From assembly GCA_900617975.1 (NCBI GenBank), contig UZAE01012189.1, positions 40,686-54,114 of the forward strand: 13,429 nucleotides of DNA, read 5' to 3'. A model generated the notes under the pieces. It ran no database searches. It saw nothing but the letters and a program-made list of their open reading frames with translations, and was not told the DNA's origin. Shown here in pieces: positions 1-7,825 of this stretch. Origin of the DNA: Rodentolepis nana. Its lineage: Eukaryota; Platyhelminthes; Cestoda; Cyclophyllidea; Hymenolepididae. Each line of letters begins with the position of its first letter. Positions within the stretch are counted from its first letter, which is position 1. The translations under genes and the position numbers were made by a program.

Positions 1-291
1 TGCACCCTTTTATGAGCCAAAGTTAACAGTTTTTGGCATTCACCTAACCAAACGTGTTCTGCAACATTTTAATAAGGTAGAAATACTTTTATGCTTGGTT
101 GAGTGGATGTCTGCAGAACTCGTGATTTCCTCTCCAGATTACTACTGTTGTCATAAAAAATTTTCTTCCAATAAAAACACACCAGGGAAAGTTAATTGGA
201 GGCTTGTTCAGACAGTGAGTCACTGGATACTGTCGTTAATACCAGTAGTAACATTGAAGCATAAATAACTTCAAAAATGATTTCAATTTGT
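1..291. other. No gene recognised
   Basis: This AT-rich stretch precedes the first SINE. I see no open frame of note, no repeat shared with the rest of the window, and no tRNA or structured RNA. It ends at the left target-site duplication of the first SINE copy. Confidence 0.6.
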
Positions 292-304
292 TTTTTAAGG
301 ATAG
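292..304. repeat. Left target-site duplication of SINE copy 1
   Basis: The 13-bp sequence TTTTTAAGGATAG is repeated exactly at 566-578, directly outside the two ends of the SINE. Confidence 0.88.
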
Positions 305-565
305 TGGGGTGTGCGATAGACTTACCTCCACGTGGTGCACCCCGGGCAACGTATACTCATACGGCAAAAAAGTCTATTAACCGGCAGTTGACTTCTGACT
401 TCAAACTACCCTCACCCCATTGTATATCATATTCGACTACTTCCACAGTACTCACCTCACCATCTCGAGTTGTTTCACTTTGATGTTCCTCCTCCTCTGT
501 GAATCCTGAAGTCAACTAAAGGGCTAATGATAAGTTTCACAACGCCTGCCATTTGATATTAATTA
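305..565 (+). mobile_element. SINE copy 1, short form, with 13-bp target-site duplication
   Basis: This is a full-ended copy of the window's SINE family. It begins with the family head GGGGTGTGCGATAG and ends with the family tail (AAGGGCTAATGATAA, then the CCTGCCATTTGATAT block). It is flanked by a perfect 13-bp direct repeat, TTTTTAAGGATAG, at 292-304 and 566-578, which marks retroposition. It lacks the middle block that contains the TGTCTGTCTC and TACATCT motifs of longer copies, so it is 261 bp. An exact inverted pair AGTTGACTTC / GAAGTCAACT sits at 386-395 and 508-517. The open frame spanning 277-483 is repeat-derived and should not be read as a host gene. Confidence 0.88.
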
Positions 566-578
566 TTTTTAAGGATAG
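566..578. repeat. Right target-site duplication of SINE copy 1
   Basis: This is the exact partner of the repeat at 292-304. It follows the SINE tail directly, so the AT-rich tail and the duplication abut, as in target-primed retroposition. Confidence 0.88.
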
Positions 579-819
579 CTGACGATGTGTCAATATACTG
601 AAGTACATCAGTTGTGGTGGATACTATTTGTCCGGACAATACTTACCATAATTAGGCAGTTTAATATTTCCACCAATATGCTAAATCAGAGGTCAAGGTG
701 TTTCATGGTCATGGTAACAAACCCAAGTCGGACAAAAATAAATTGGGTTGAAAGTATTTCACTTATAACTCGTGTAAAGGGTTTCGAGCGGTCACAAAAT
801 AGTGGTCCATTTCTGTTTC

Positions 820-1161
820 TATTTATTTATTTATATCAAATGGCAGGTTTCATGATAGTTATAATTAGCCCTTTAGTTGACTTCAGGCTTCACAGAGGGA
901 GAGAAACATCAAATCGAAAAAAATTGAGAGGGGGGGGGGTTAGTGAATAGAGGAGTGTTTCAAAGATGTAAAAGAGACAGACAGACAGACACAAAGGCAG
1001 GGAAAAGGTAAGGTGAGTACTGTGAAAGAAGTCGAATATGACATACAGTGGGGTCCTGATAGTTTGAACTCAGAAGTCAAGTGCTGGTTTATTAACTTTT
1101 TGCCGTATGAGTATACGTTGCTCAGGGTGCACCACGTGGAGGTAAGTCTATCCCACACCCC
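820..1161 (-). mobile_element. SINE copy 2, long form, minus orientation
   Basis: Read on the plus strand this copy starts with the reversed tail (TATTTATTTATTTATATC, CAAATGGCAGG) and ends with the reversed head, GTAAGTCTATCCCACACCCC. It includes the middle block, with a (GACA)n run near 970-990 and a run of ten G at 930-939. At 342 bp it is the longest copy. I found no convincing target-site duplication, so the insertion is old or the flanks have changed. The open frames at 585-950 (+) and 940-1158 (-) overlap this repeat and are not credible genes. On the plus strand the head gives a consensus 5' splice site, AG|GTAAGT, at 1140-1147. Confidence 0.87.
930..939. repeat. Ten-base G run inside SINE copy 2
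   Basis: Ten consecutive G occur where the other SINE copies have a short C-rich (reversed G-rich) block. This is the same internal site that expanded to 25 C in SINE copy 3. Confidence 0.9.
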
Positions 1162-1724
1162 GACTCCAGGATATTAGCACATAAAGTAGAGTTGAAACTA
1201 AGCTATACTTAAAATTAACAGGATTTCAATTGAGCAATCCACAATAATCATGATTAAATAACGTAATAGCCGCGAGCTCCTTTCGCCAATAGGCAATTTG
1301 ACTTACTTTTATGGAGGGGATAGGCGCGAAAACGAATCTATTTGGAACTTATCAAATGAAGACGGTTGATAATCATAAAAAATGAATGGGAACGCGATAC
1401 AATTTCTTGTCGCCATAATAATGTCAGATAAAGGCATAACGAAATCAATTTTCACATCACTATCCCATTGTCTGACAGAGTATATTGTGCCCATTCGAAC
1501 AATGATGTCCAATAATGGATTTAATCCTCTCATGACAATCACAATAGATCAAAATCCTATTCTAATTGATTAAAAAAGATTCTGAATTTTATTGTTAAGG
1601 GATGTCTGATCTGGCAATTATACTAGAACTCTCTCCAATATTCACTGGTATTTCCCCCTTTGGGGTCTGAACAGTGCAGTGAATACAAATAAGCCTTGAC
1701 CAAACCTTAGAAATTCATTTTCTC
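1162..1724. other. Unassigned DNA; one weak minus-strand open frame
   Basis: No known family was recognised here. A 77-codon frame on the minus strand (1309-1542) and a 63-codon frame on the plus strand (1382-1573) overlap in antisense. The minus frame is preceded by an in-frame TGA close upstream and shows no signal peptide or motif I know. Either could be chance in AT-rich DNA. I cannot assign a gene. Confidence 0.5.
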
Positions 1725-1897
1725 TATCATCGTGTCTGTTTGTCACTTTTACATCTGTGGATCACTTTTCTGCCCCCCCCCCCCCCCCCCCCCCCCCGAC
1801 TTTTCCCACTTTGATGTTCCCCCATCCTCTGTGAAGCCGGAATTCAACTGAAGAGCCAATGATATCTATCATAAAGCGTTTCATTTTATACAAATAT
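1725..1897 (+). mobile_element. SINE copy 3, 5'-truncated fragment
   Basis: Only the 3' half of the SINE is present. It starts near the TGTCTGTTTGTC block and runs through TTTTACATCTGTGGATCA, an expanded C run, CACTTTGATGTTCC, CCTCTGTGAAGC and the tail, ending near ATACAAATA. The head with its CCACGTGG motif is missing. Loss of the 5' end with the 3' end kept fits incomplete reverse transcription. I see no clear target-site duplication. The left edge is approximate. Confidence 0.8.
1773..1797. repeat. Poly(C) tract of 25 bases
   Basis: Twenty-five consecutive C lie within SINE copy 3, where other copies carry a short CCCCC block (TCTGCCCCCTCTCGAC). It is a mononucleotide expansion of a repeat-internal seed. 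Its exact length may be unreliable in sequencing. Confidence 0.95.
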
Positions 1898-2902
1898 AGA
1901 CGAATTACTTAGCAACCATTAAACATTTAGAACTGGATATGCTCAACTTACTCCTTTCAATCTTAGATAATATACCAGGGAACTCTTAAGTTACGGAACT
2001 CTTAAACTCTGAGACTCTTAGGTCCACAATGGGAAAGTCCATAAAACGCTAAATTATTCGTTCACCTATCAAATTTTAATACGGATTCAAACATCATTGG
2101 CTGGCTGACATTCAAATGTTGAACAATTTTCCCACGTATTTGAAATTTCTCATTGACATTTGAAATCGGTCAAAACTTAAGGATTCCTATCTAGTCCTTA
2201 TTTCAATCAATAAATCTGAGTTTGGAATTTACTTTTATTATTTCATGTAATTCTAAAAAATCGATTGCCGTTTAGCCAATAATTTTCAAACTGAATTGAC
2301 AAATTTCCAATTGGCATGAATTTAGAACTTTGATCAAAACTAGAAATGAAGATGAAAGAGAGATACTGAAAGAGTATTGTCCTGAAGGGAAAGTATATAT
2401 AACTCTCCTTCTTACCACGAATGGTAAGCTACAGGGTGGTTAAATGGATAATTCTCATTGGTTGCTCGGTTGATCAACTACCAATCAACTGCGGTTCCGG
2501 TGGGCTTAGAAATCAATCGCCGCCTGCGATTGGTCCATTCTTCTTCGGTCAATTGCAATAAAATAAACAGATAATGAGTGGACATTTTTTTACAAAAGTG
2601 ATCGCTTTCAGAGTTAATTAGCTTCTTTTTTTCTAAAGATTGTTTCTTGTCATAATCAGTAGGTAATTGATGAGCACTCAGGTGGAGATGCTTAAGTACT
2701 ATGACTCATGGTAATGAGAAGGCACTTATCCGGACACGAAAGTCACCAAATGACTGTTATGTTTGAGAGCTTTTCCATTAGTCACTGAAATGAAAATTTA
2801 TGAGGCTCTGAAGTTAGTAATTGGAAACTCTTTTAAAATATTCAGAGTATACCTTCAAAATACTGCAGATTATATCCCTTCTATGGCGATAAGCATACTA
2901 AA
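1898..2902. other. No gene recognised
   Basis: AT-rich DNA. A short local repetition of GGAACTCTTAA-like words is seen near 1979-2010 (the words GAACTCTTAA recur), and a TATATATA-like run lies near 2394. I see no long open frame, no repeat shared with the rest of the window, and no RNA gene. Confidence 0.55.
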
Positions 2903-2913
2903 CCTTGACACTT
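2903..2913. repeat. Left target-site duplication of SINE copy 4
   Basis: CCTTGACACTT matches CCTTTACACTT at 3184-3194 in 10 of 11 positions and directly borders the SINE head. Confidence 0.8.
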
Positions 2914-3183
2914 GGGATTTGCGATAGACTTACCTCCACCTGGTACACCCTGGGCAACGTATACTCATACAGCAGAAAAGTCTAATAACCGGCAGTTGAC
3001 TTCAAACTACCATGACCCCGCTGTATGTCATATTTGACTTCTTCCACATTACTCGCCTCACCTTTTTATTCCCCCCTCTCTCGACTTTTTTCACTCTGAT
3101 GTTCCTTCCCCTCTGTGGAGCCTGATGTCCACAAAGGGCTAATGGTAACTATCAAAACGCCCGCCATTTGATATAAATAAATA
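2914..3183 (+). mobile_element. SINE copy 4, short form, with 11-bp target-site duplication
   Basis: The copy runs from a mutated head (GGGATTTGCGATAGACTTACC) through GGGCAACGTATACTCATAC, ACCGGCAGTTGACTTC and CTGATGTTCC to the tail (GCCATTTGATATAAATAAATA). The middle TGTCTGTCTC/TACATCT block is absent, with breakpoints different from copy 1, so the short forms look like independent deletions. The flanks CCTTGACACTT and CCTTTACACTT (one mismatch) define both ends of the element. Confidence 0.87.
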
Positions 3184-3194
3184 CCTTTACACTT
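3184..3194. repeat. Right target-site duplication of SINE copy 4
   Basis: CCTTTACACTT is the partner of 2903-2913 with one mismatch. It begins directly after the AAATAAATA tail. Confidence 0.8.
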
Positions 3195-5439
3195 TCTCAA
3201 AAAGCATTTAAATAGCTAAATCAACATCTTGAGATTTTTGTCACATTCGTGGTGTTAATATGATTTACAAGGTATCACATCTTTCCGATAATAGGCAGTT
3301 CATCATAGTCATGAGCTTATCATTAGATTTACCAAGGCCAACCGGATTGTCTTACAAATGGGAGACTGAAACTCTCCAAGAACCACAACTTCTGTTAGTA
3401 GTTACCTGCTGAAAAGATGAAACTCAATACCCATTAATATCAATTGAGTAATTTAATGTAAAGTCTCTTCGGATCACTGGCTTTCGGTAAATTAGGGTTT
3501 CTAGTTTATCGATTTTGAGATGGGAATCAGACATTCTTTCCTTAACTGTTAGAAGCATAATAACACTTACGTAAATGCCATGTCTTAACGATCACTAGAA
3601 TTCTTGTTATTCGCTTAGACGCCTGTTAAAATCTGCTGATAAAATGAAAAAGCGTAATTGTTTGATTGAAAAGCAGGCAACTTGCAAGTATCACTTCTGT
3701 GTCATGATATGAAGAAGTAAAGAGCGTTCATTTGGTATTTGATCTGCTATTAGACCAATCAAATTCGACTCCGAAGCACTCTGAGATCAACATTTATCAA
3801 TAATTGGCTTATTCTTTTCTAACCAATTATAATGAAGCAATATCTAGAAATGGTAGTACATTTAAGCCAATTAGCTACTTTCGAGCCAAATGACATGTTC
3901 TCTCCATTTTCACTGAAATCTTAGCCAATTAAGGGAATTTATTCTCAATATTAGCTGGTAAAGATATGATACTATAATTCATAAAATGAGTACGTACCCA
4001 ACCCTGTAAATAAGTCAAAAAACGGCAAGTGAATACCACTAATAGTAAAATTTATACACGCAAAGAACCAATTGGATCAATCTTTTCACTTTTTACTCTT
4101 TGCTTAACTTACGAAATACAAAAATTAAAGGGTTTGGTTGGATAACTAAACTGGACAGTTATTAAAAACGCTATTTAGTTATTATAAGTATAAAAGAGCA
4201 GTCCGCTCTTATTCCTGATAATCGTGATAGCTCTTGCTGTGAAAAGTCAAAACTGGTCAATATGAAACCGAAGGTGATAATAAGCAAAAATTGACAATAA
4301 GTGAATACAGTAAGAATATTAATGAGAGTCGTTTATAGGATACTTAAATATTGATATGATTTCGTGGCCAAGTGCTAGAAGATGTACAACATGAACAACT
4401 CTGATCTTCATTGATTGAGTTCAAACGGTCTTTTAATGTTACCAAAGGTGTGCGTGGCCTGAAAAGGATAAGACCTTATAAGAAAATGTGAAGCCCAATG
4501 TAATAGAATACAAGAACACCTTTTGGCAGGGATGATGTGTCCAAACTTCATCAATCACTGCGAGCTAAAGATGTTGCTTAGGAGTTGGAGATAGCAATCA
4601 CACTACCCACTTCTTGTAAACAAGGTTGAAAATTGGAAAGTTGAGTTGCGTTAAAGGAGTGTTGTCACTATGGCAGTAGGGTCGTTTCCACTCCATATCG
4701 CCATTTTATGCCCCCTGTTCTTCAATTCTTATTCCATAAGGGAATTTTTATTTTGACCAGACTTTAAATTCTATTTTTTAATGCCTATTCTTCCTTCCCT
4801 CACACCCTCAATTCTCTATTGTGCTGCAGTTTTGCTTATTTTGGAAAAGCCATTGTTTCCTCTGCTTATTAGCTCATTTTAAGTCTTGTAAGTTGTGCTA
4901 CTCTGTTCTCCCAAAATCCACGAAAATTCCGGTTATCACGAGTTCATGGTTTCATATGTAGATTCCACGCTTTGAAATGTACTTGTCGTCAAATAGATAC
5001 TTTTCTCCATTACCGTGTCATTGCTAGGTGTCACCTGAAACTATTTAGGAGGTTTCTACTTTGCGATGGCAAAAAATTTTTTTCATAAGGATTTTGGTAC
5101 ATATAAACTGACTGGTTGCCTGATTAGTTAATAATTGCAGTAATAATTGAGCGAATTACCTTCCTGGATGTCAGCGTGAAAACCTAAAAATTGGTAATCA
5201 AGTGCATGGGGATAATTCTTGTGAACTTTGTCCAGATCTATCAATGACATTCTGATCACTTTTCTGACTTTTAGAATTGAGTTTTTGAGTGCTGGTTATT
5301 TCTTTCACAGTGTTATTCTTGTAAGTACGCAGTGGTATGCCAGAATTCCTCCAATTATTCCAAAATAATACTATTCACCAAGATACCTCCCAATTATGGC
5401 TATTAGTTCACAGAGTGACTAAGTGTGCCTAATCAAATG
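3195..5439. other. Long unassigned stretch without a recognised gene
   Basis: About 2.2 kb of AT-rich DNA with no open frame of useful length on either strand and no SINE, LINE or mariner similarity that I can see. The only local features of note are a TATA-box-like motif with a small hairpin at 4189-4210. It could be intergenic, or intron of a gene whose exons are too small to see by eye. Confidence 0.5.
4189..4196 (+). promoter_or_regulatory. Possible TATA box (TATAAAAG)
   Basis: TATAAAAG is followed by a short hairpin, AAGAGC-AGTCC-GCTCTT (4194-4210). About 73 bp downstream is an ATG (4262) in a reasonable context, which begins a very short frame, ATGAAACCGAAG, followed by GTGATA. That layout resembles arthropod genes with a tiny first coding exon, such as many cuticle-protein genes. 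I found neither an initiator at the expected spacing nor a convincing second exon, so this is weak. Confidence 0.2.
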
Positions 5440-5456
5440 ACCTTTAAAGAAATATA
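5440..5456. repeat. Left target-site duplication of SINE copy 5
   Basis: ACCTTTAAAGAAATATA is repeated exactly (17 of 17) at 5777-5793. It is the longest and cleanest duplication in the window. Confidence 0.93.
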
Positions 5457-5776
5457 TTTATTTCAAATGGCAGGCGTTTTGATAGTTATCATTAGCCATT
5501 TAGCTGACTTCGGGCTTCACAGAGGGAAGGTTCATCAAAGTAGCAGAAAGTCGAGAGTCAGAGAACAGAAGAGCGATTCACAGATGTAAAAGAGGCAGAC
5601 AGACATAAAGGTAGGGAAAAGGACAGATGAGTACTGTGAAAGGGGCCGAATATGACAAGCAGTTGGGCCATGGTATTTTGAAGTCAGAAGTCAAATGTCG
5701 GATAATAGACTTTTTTGCCGTGTGAGTATACGTTGCCAAGGGTGCACCGCATGGAGGTAAGTCTATCGAACACCCC
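5457..5776 (-). mobile_element. SINE copy 5, long form, with perfect 17-bp target-site duplication
   Basis: On the plus strand the copy runs from TTTATTTCAAATGGCAGGCG through TTTGATAGTTATCATTAGCC, the middle block (GATGTAAAAGAGGCAGACAG), and TTGCCGTGTGAGTATACGTT to GTAAGTCTATCGAACACCCC. Flanks at 5440-5456 and 5777-5793 are identical, which makes this probably one of the younger insertions here. The reversed head carries AG|GTAAGT (GTAAGT at 5757-5762). The minus-strand open frame at 5578-5823 is the SINE's own open frame plus flank, not a host gene. Confidence 0.93.
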
Positions 5777-5793
5777 ACCTTTAAAGAAATATA
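5777..5793. repeat. Right target-site duplication of SINE copy 5
   Basis: This is the exact partner of 5440-5456, placed directly outside the CACCCC end of the SINE. Confidence 0.93.
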
Positions 5794-6341
5794 AACCCAC
5801 TCAATCTCGCCAAGGTAAATCATAGTGAGAAATATGGTGGAGATCTAAGTTCAAAGGACCTAATTTATTACCACGATTATGCACTCAATTGAAGATAAAG
5901 AAAGGTCTTCGTGGAAAGCGTGCTGTATAATTTCTCAATTTACCTCTCAGCATATTGAAGAGTAGCTATTATTGTAAAATGTCATTCTTTTGAATAAGTA
6001 GTAAGAAAATCGATTTTTGATCTTTTAACGTCGTCGGTGTTCTTTCTCACCGAGGAAAAGCTTATGGTATGCCATCTAACTCCGACTATCAATTCTCTTA
6101 GGTTCGTTACTAGTTCAACTCCAAAATGTTCTTCATTTCTCTGTTTTCTTCTACTTGAAGAATTTTGTATTATTCTCTCGAATTTTTATCATGTTGAAAA
6201 AGACGTATATACGCGTTTGTTGGCATACTTCAGTTACGCATGGCTCAATGATGCTAATGCCAGAAAGTACTTATTAACAAAGAACAAGTTCAATTCAGCT
6301 TGGTTATTTCAATGTCATCGTCTTATAAGCTTGTAATGCAA
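5794..6341. other. No gene recognised; ends at an N gap
   Basis: AT-rich DNA. A 99-codon frame at 6037-6336 begins with a non-ATG start, has no motif I know and ends just before the N run. I treat it as chance. There is no repeat or RNA signal that I can support. Confidence 0.5.
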
Positions 6342-6345
6342 NNNN
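6342..6345. other. Four-base run of N (assembly gap or unresolved bases)
   Basis: Four N lie exactly where recognisable mariner sequence starts on the right. The transposase N-terminal part is not seen on the left. The true distance and sequence across this point are unknown, so the left end of mariner copy A may be an assembly artefact. Confidence 0.95.
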
Positions 6346-6941
6346 TTGGATTTGGGTGCCACCGCATCAACTCTCCTAGCACAGCGGAGAGGTGCCTAGC
6401 ATCATGGGCACTTGTGTGTTTCCTTAACAACAAATTATTCGTCATTTCTCCACCCGATTGCCACTGAGGTTGGAAGTGAATACCTTGAGGGAACTTAAAT
6501 GGGATTACCAATAGTGGTGTCCAAACCAAACAGGCATTCTCTTCCTGTGACAAAGACGGAGTTTGGTCTTTGCTAACTTCTTCCACGCAATAGGTGGGAA
6601 ATATGTGAAACAATTAATTATGAATGGCCACAATTGAGTGAAAAGGCTAAGGCTAGAGTCCTGTTTCATCAACAATTGAGAAGACTAAAGCAGAAATTAA
6701 AGGATAAATGTTCAGACTTATTTAAGTTAGCGGATTAGTTCTTCAACATGATAATGCCCGACCACCACACCACCTCATTCCAAACAAACCAAGAATAGCT
6801 TCTCATCCATTTAGTGCATTAAATGTGGGGGTTCTATCATATTCGCCAAAATCGCTAGACCTCATCCCAACCGATTATTATCTTTTCACACCCATGAAAA
6901 GCAACTGAAGTGATGGTTACCATGAAAGAATATTTTAAAAC
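6346..6941 (+). pseudogene. Mariner transposase remnant, copy A, first part
   Basis: These are fragments of a Tc1/mariner-superfamily (mariner type) transposase, which cuts and pastes DNA between short inverted repeats using a DDD catalytic triad. Frame-shifted pieces in the right order are visible. WVPPHQLS (near 6354-6377) resembles the conserved WVPH.L motif. QLRRLKQKLKDKCSDL lies near 6670-6725. VLQHDNARP follows, with the second catalytic Asp at 6750-6752, and then LDLIPTDYYLF with the third Asp at 6873-6875. The spacing between these Asp is 40 residues instead of the usual 34, so small insertions are present. Stops interrupt all frames, for example TGA after MKSN near 6906. The first-Asp region is not recognisable. 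A SINE at 6942 splits the gene, and the remainder continues at 7283. Confidence 0.75.
6929..6941. repeat. Left target-site duplication of SINE copy 6
   Basis: AATATTTTAAAAC matches AATATTTTAATAC at 7270-7282 in 12 of 13 positions. It lies inside the mariner copy A coding remnant. Confidence 0.75.
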
Positions 6942-7269
6942 AGGGGTGTGCGATAGACTTACCTCCACGTGGTGCACCCTGGGCAACGTATACTCATGCG
7001 GCAAAAAAGTCTGTTAACTGGCAGTTGACTTCTGACTTCAAACTACCATCACCCCACTGCATGTCATATTCGACTCCTTTCACAGTACTCACCTTACCTT
7101 TTCCCTGCCTTTGTGTCTGTCTGTCTGTCTCTTTTACATCTATGAATCATTATTCTGCCCCCTCTCGACTTTTGTCACTTTGATGTTCCTCCTCCTCCTC
7201 TCTGTGAAGCCCAAACTCAGCTAAAGGGCTAATGATAACTATCAAAACGCCTGTCATTTGATATAAATA
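6942..7269 (+). mobile_element. SINE copy 6, long form, inserted in mariner copy A
   Basis: This is a 328-bp copy from AGGGGTGTGCGATAGACTTA to the GATATAAATAA tail. It is close to the family consensus, with the CCACGTGGTGCACC palindrome pair and a TGTCTGTCTGTCTGTCTC run near 7113-7132. The flanks are 13-bp imperfect direct repeats (6929-6941, 7270-7282). Mariner transposase similarity is present on both sides, so the SINE arrived after the transposon. About 78 codons from the head to a TGA are open without an ATG at the start, as in copies 1 and 5. Confidence 0.9.
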
Positions 7270-7282
7270 AATATTTTAATAC
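7270..7282. repeat. Right target-site duplication of SINE copy 6
   Basis: AATATTTTAATAC is the partner of 6929-6941 with one mismatch. It directly follows the SINE tail. Confidence 0.75.
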
Positions 7283-7355
7283 AAAACCAAACCTTTTCAG
7301 CAGGAGGTGGATGCACTATGAGAGAAAGGGAAAAAAGCTGGAACTGTTGACGGGA
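7283..7355 (+). pseudogene. Mariner transposase remnant, copy A, C-terminal part
   Basis: After the SINE, the peptide FQQEVDAL (near 7296-7319) resembles the C-terminal mariner stretch of the form 'ev..al.ef'. A piece reading VDGNG (near 7346) resembles the end of the family ('vvd.nG.yf'). The match is short and frame-shifted. It is supported mainly by its position: it is what should follow the third-Asp segment interrupted at 6942. The exact right end and the inverted repeat are not visible. Confidence 0.45.
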
Positions 7356-7504
7356 ATGGCATTTCATAGTACTCTAATTGTAATCCAAAAATAAATATAA
7401 TTTAAATATCGTTTTTCAAAAGAGCGATTTCTTTAAAGTGCCCCTAATCTTTATTCAAGTCCTGAGGAAGTTTTGAAATGCAATGAAATTTGAGCTTTTT
7501 ATGA

Positions 7505-7680
7505 CAGTTTGCAAAAATGAAATCATCCATTTTACATAAAATTGTTACTAAGGCCGGGAAGTGACTTGCTTACGACAGCGTTAGTGAAAGAAACAATGCT
7601 TGTCATCAAATCAGACGGCCATTGCTTTCTCTAATCCAGGTTTTGATTATCCGAAAGCTGCTATTATGTTTTTAGTAGGA
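7505..7680 (+). pseudogene. Mariner transposase remnant, copy B, part before the LINE
   Basis: One frame reads SSILHKIVTKAGK, then a stop (TGA), LAYD, and later RKLLLCF followed by two TAG codons and D. This aligns in order with the mariner pattern FL.RIVTGDEKW..YDN ... KK.LLC.WWD. The first catalytic Asp (GDE) is replaced by Ala (KAG), the Trp of EKW is TGA, and the two Trp of WWD are TAG TAG. It is thus a dead copy that decayed through point changes. The frame breaks at 7680 where the LINE begins and resumes after 10710. It differs in sequence from copy A and lies in the same orientation. Confidence 0.75.
7668..7680. repeat. Left target-site duplication of the LINE
   Basis: GTTTTTAGTAGGA matches GTTTTTGGTAGGA at 10711-10723 in 12 of 13 positions. 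The single difference turns a mariner Trp codon (TGG, right copy) into TAG (left copy), as expected from a point change after insertion. Confidence 0.85.
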
Positions 7681-7681
7681 A

Positions 7682-7825
7682 ATCTGGAAGACAAGTCTCG
7701 TACCTAACCAATGGGAAGTTGCCATAGTAATACCAGTACTAAAAAAGGGCAAAGACCCTAGCAACTTTGACAACTATAGGCTCCTCTCCCTCACAAGCGT
7801 GCTGGCTAAACTTACGGAAAGAATG
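7682..7825 (+). pseudogene. Displaced reverse-transcriptase fragment at the LINE 5' end
   Basis: One open frame reads IWKTSLVPNQWEVAIVIP, then LKKGKDPSNF and YRLLSLTSVLAKLTERM. This is the N-terminal RT region (the W..s.vP..W..A.viPi.KKGKd motif and the YRpISLtsv..K..Er motif). It precedes the endonuclease, whereas in a normal element it follows it. Its first eight codons overlap in content with 8714-8737 (IWETSRVP; 20 of 24 bases identical), so it is a diverged duplicate or comes from another element. It continues without a stop into the endonuclease segment at 7826. Confidence 0.8.

Noticed and set aside
305..565. SINE family read as a MITE (small DNA transposon)
   Set aside because: Target-site duplications vary from 11 to 17 bp, there are no clear terminal inverted repeats, the 3' ends carry AAAT-type tails, and one copy is 5'-truncated. 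All of these favour retroposition.
585..950. 121-codon plus-strand open frame
   Set aside because: Its 3' third lies within SINE copy 2 in reverse orientation, and the rest has no known motif. I see no splice or promoter support.
1309..1573. Overlapping antisense frames as an exon
   Set aside because: Both strands are open over AT-rich sequence, acceptor and donor sites are weak, and no motif was recognised. They were left as unassigned DNA.
5578..5823. 81-codon minus-strand open frame
   Set aside because: It is the recurrent open frame of the SINE head plus a few codons of flank. The same peptide occurs in copies 1 and 6.
6037..6336. 99-codon plus-strand open frame before the N gap
   Set aside because: It has a non-ATG start, no motif, Phe/Leu/Ser-rich composition typical of AT-rich chance frames, and an N run close to its stop.
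6323..6613. 96-codon minus-strand frame crossing the N gap
   Set aside because: It is antisense to the mariner remnant and includes unknown residues from N.
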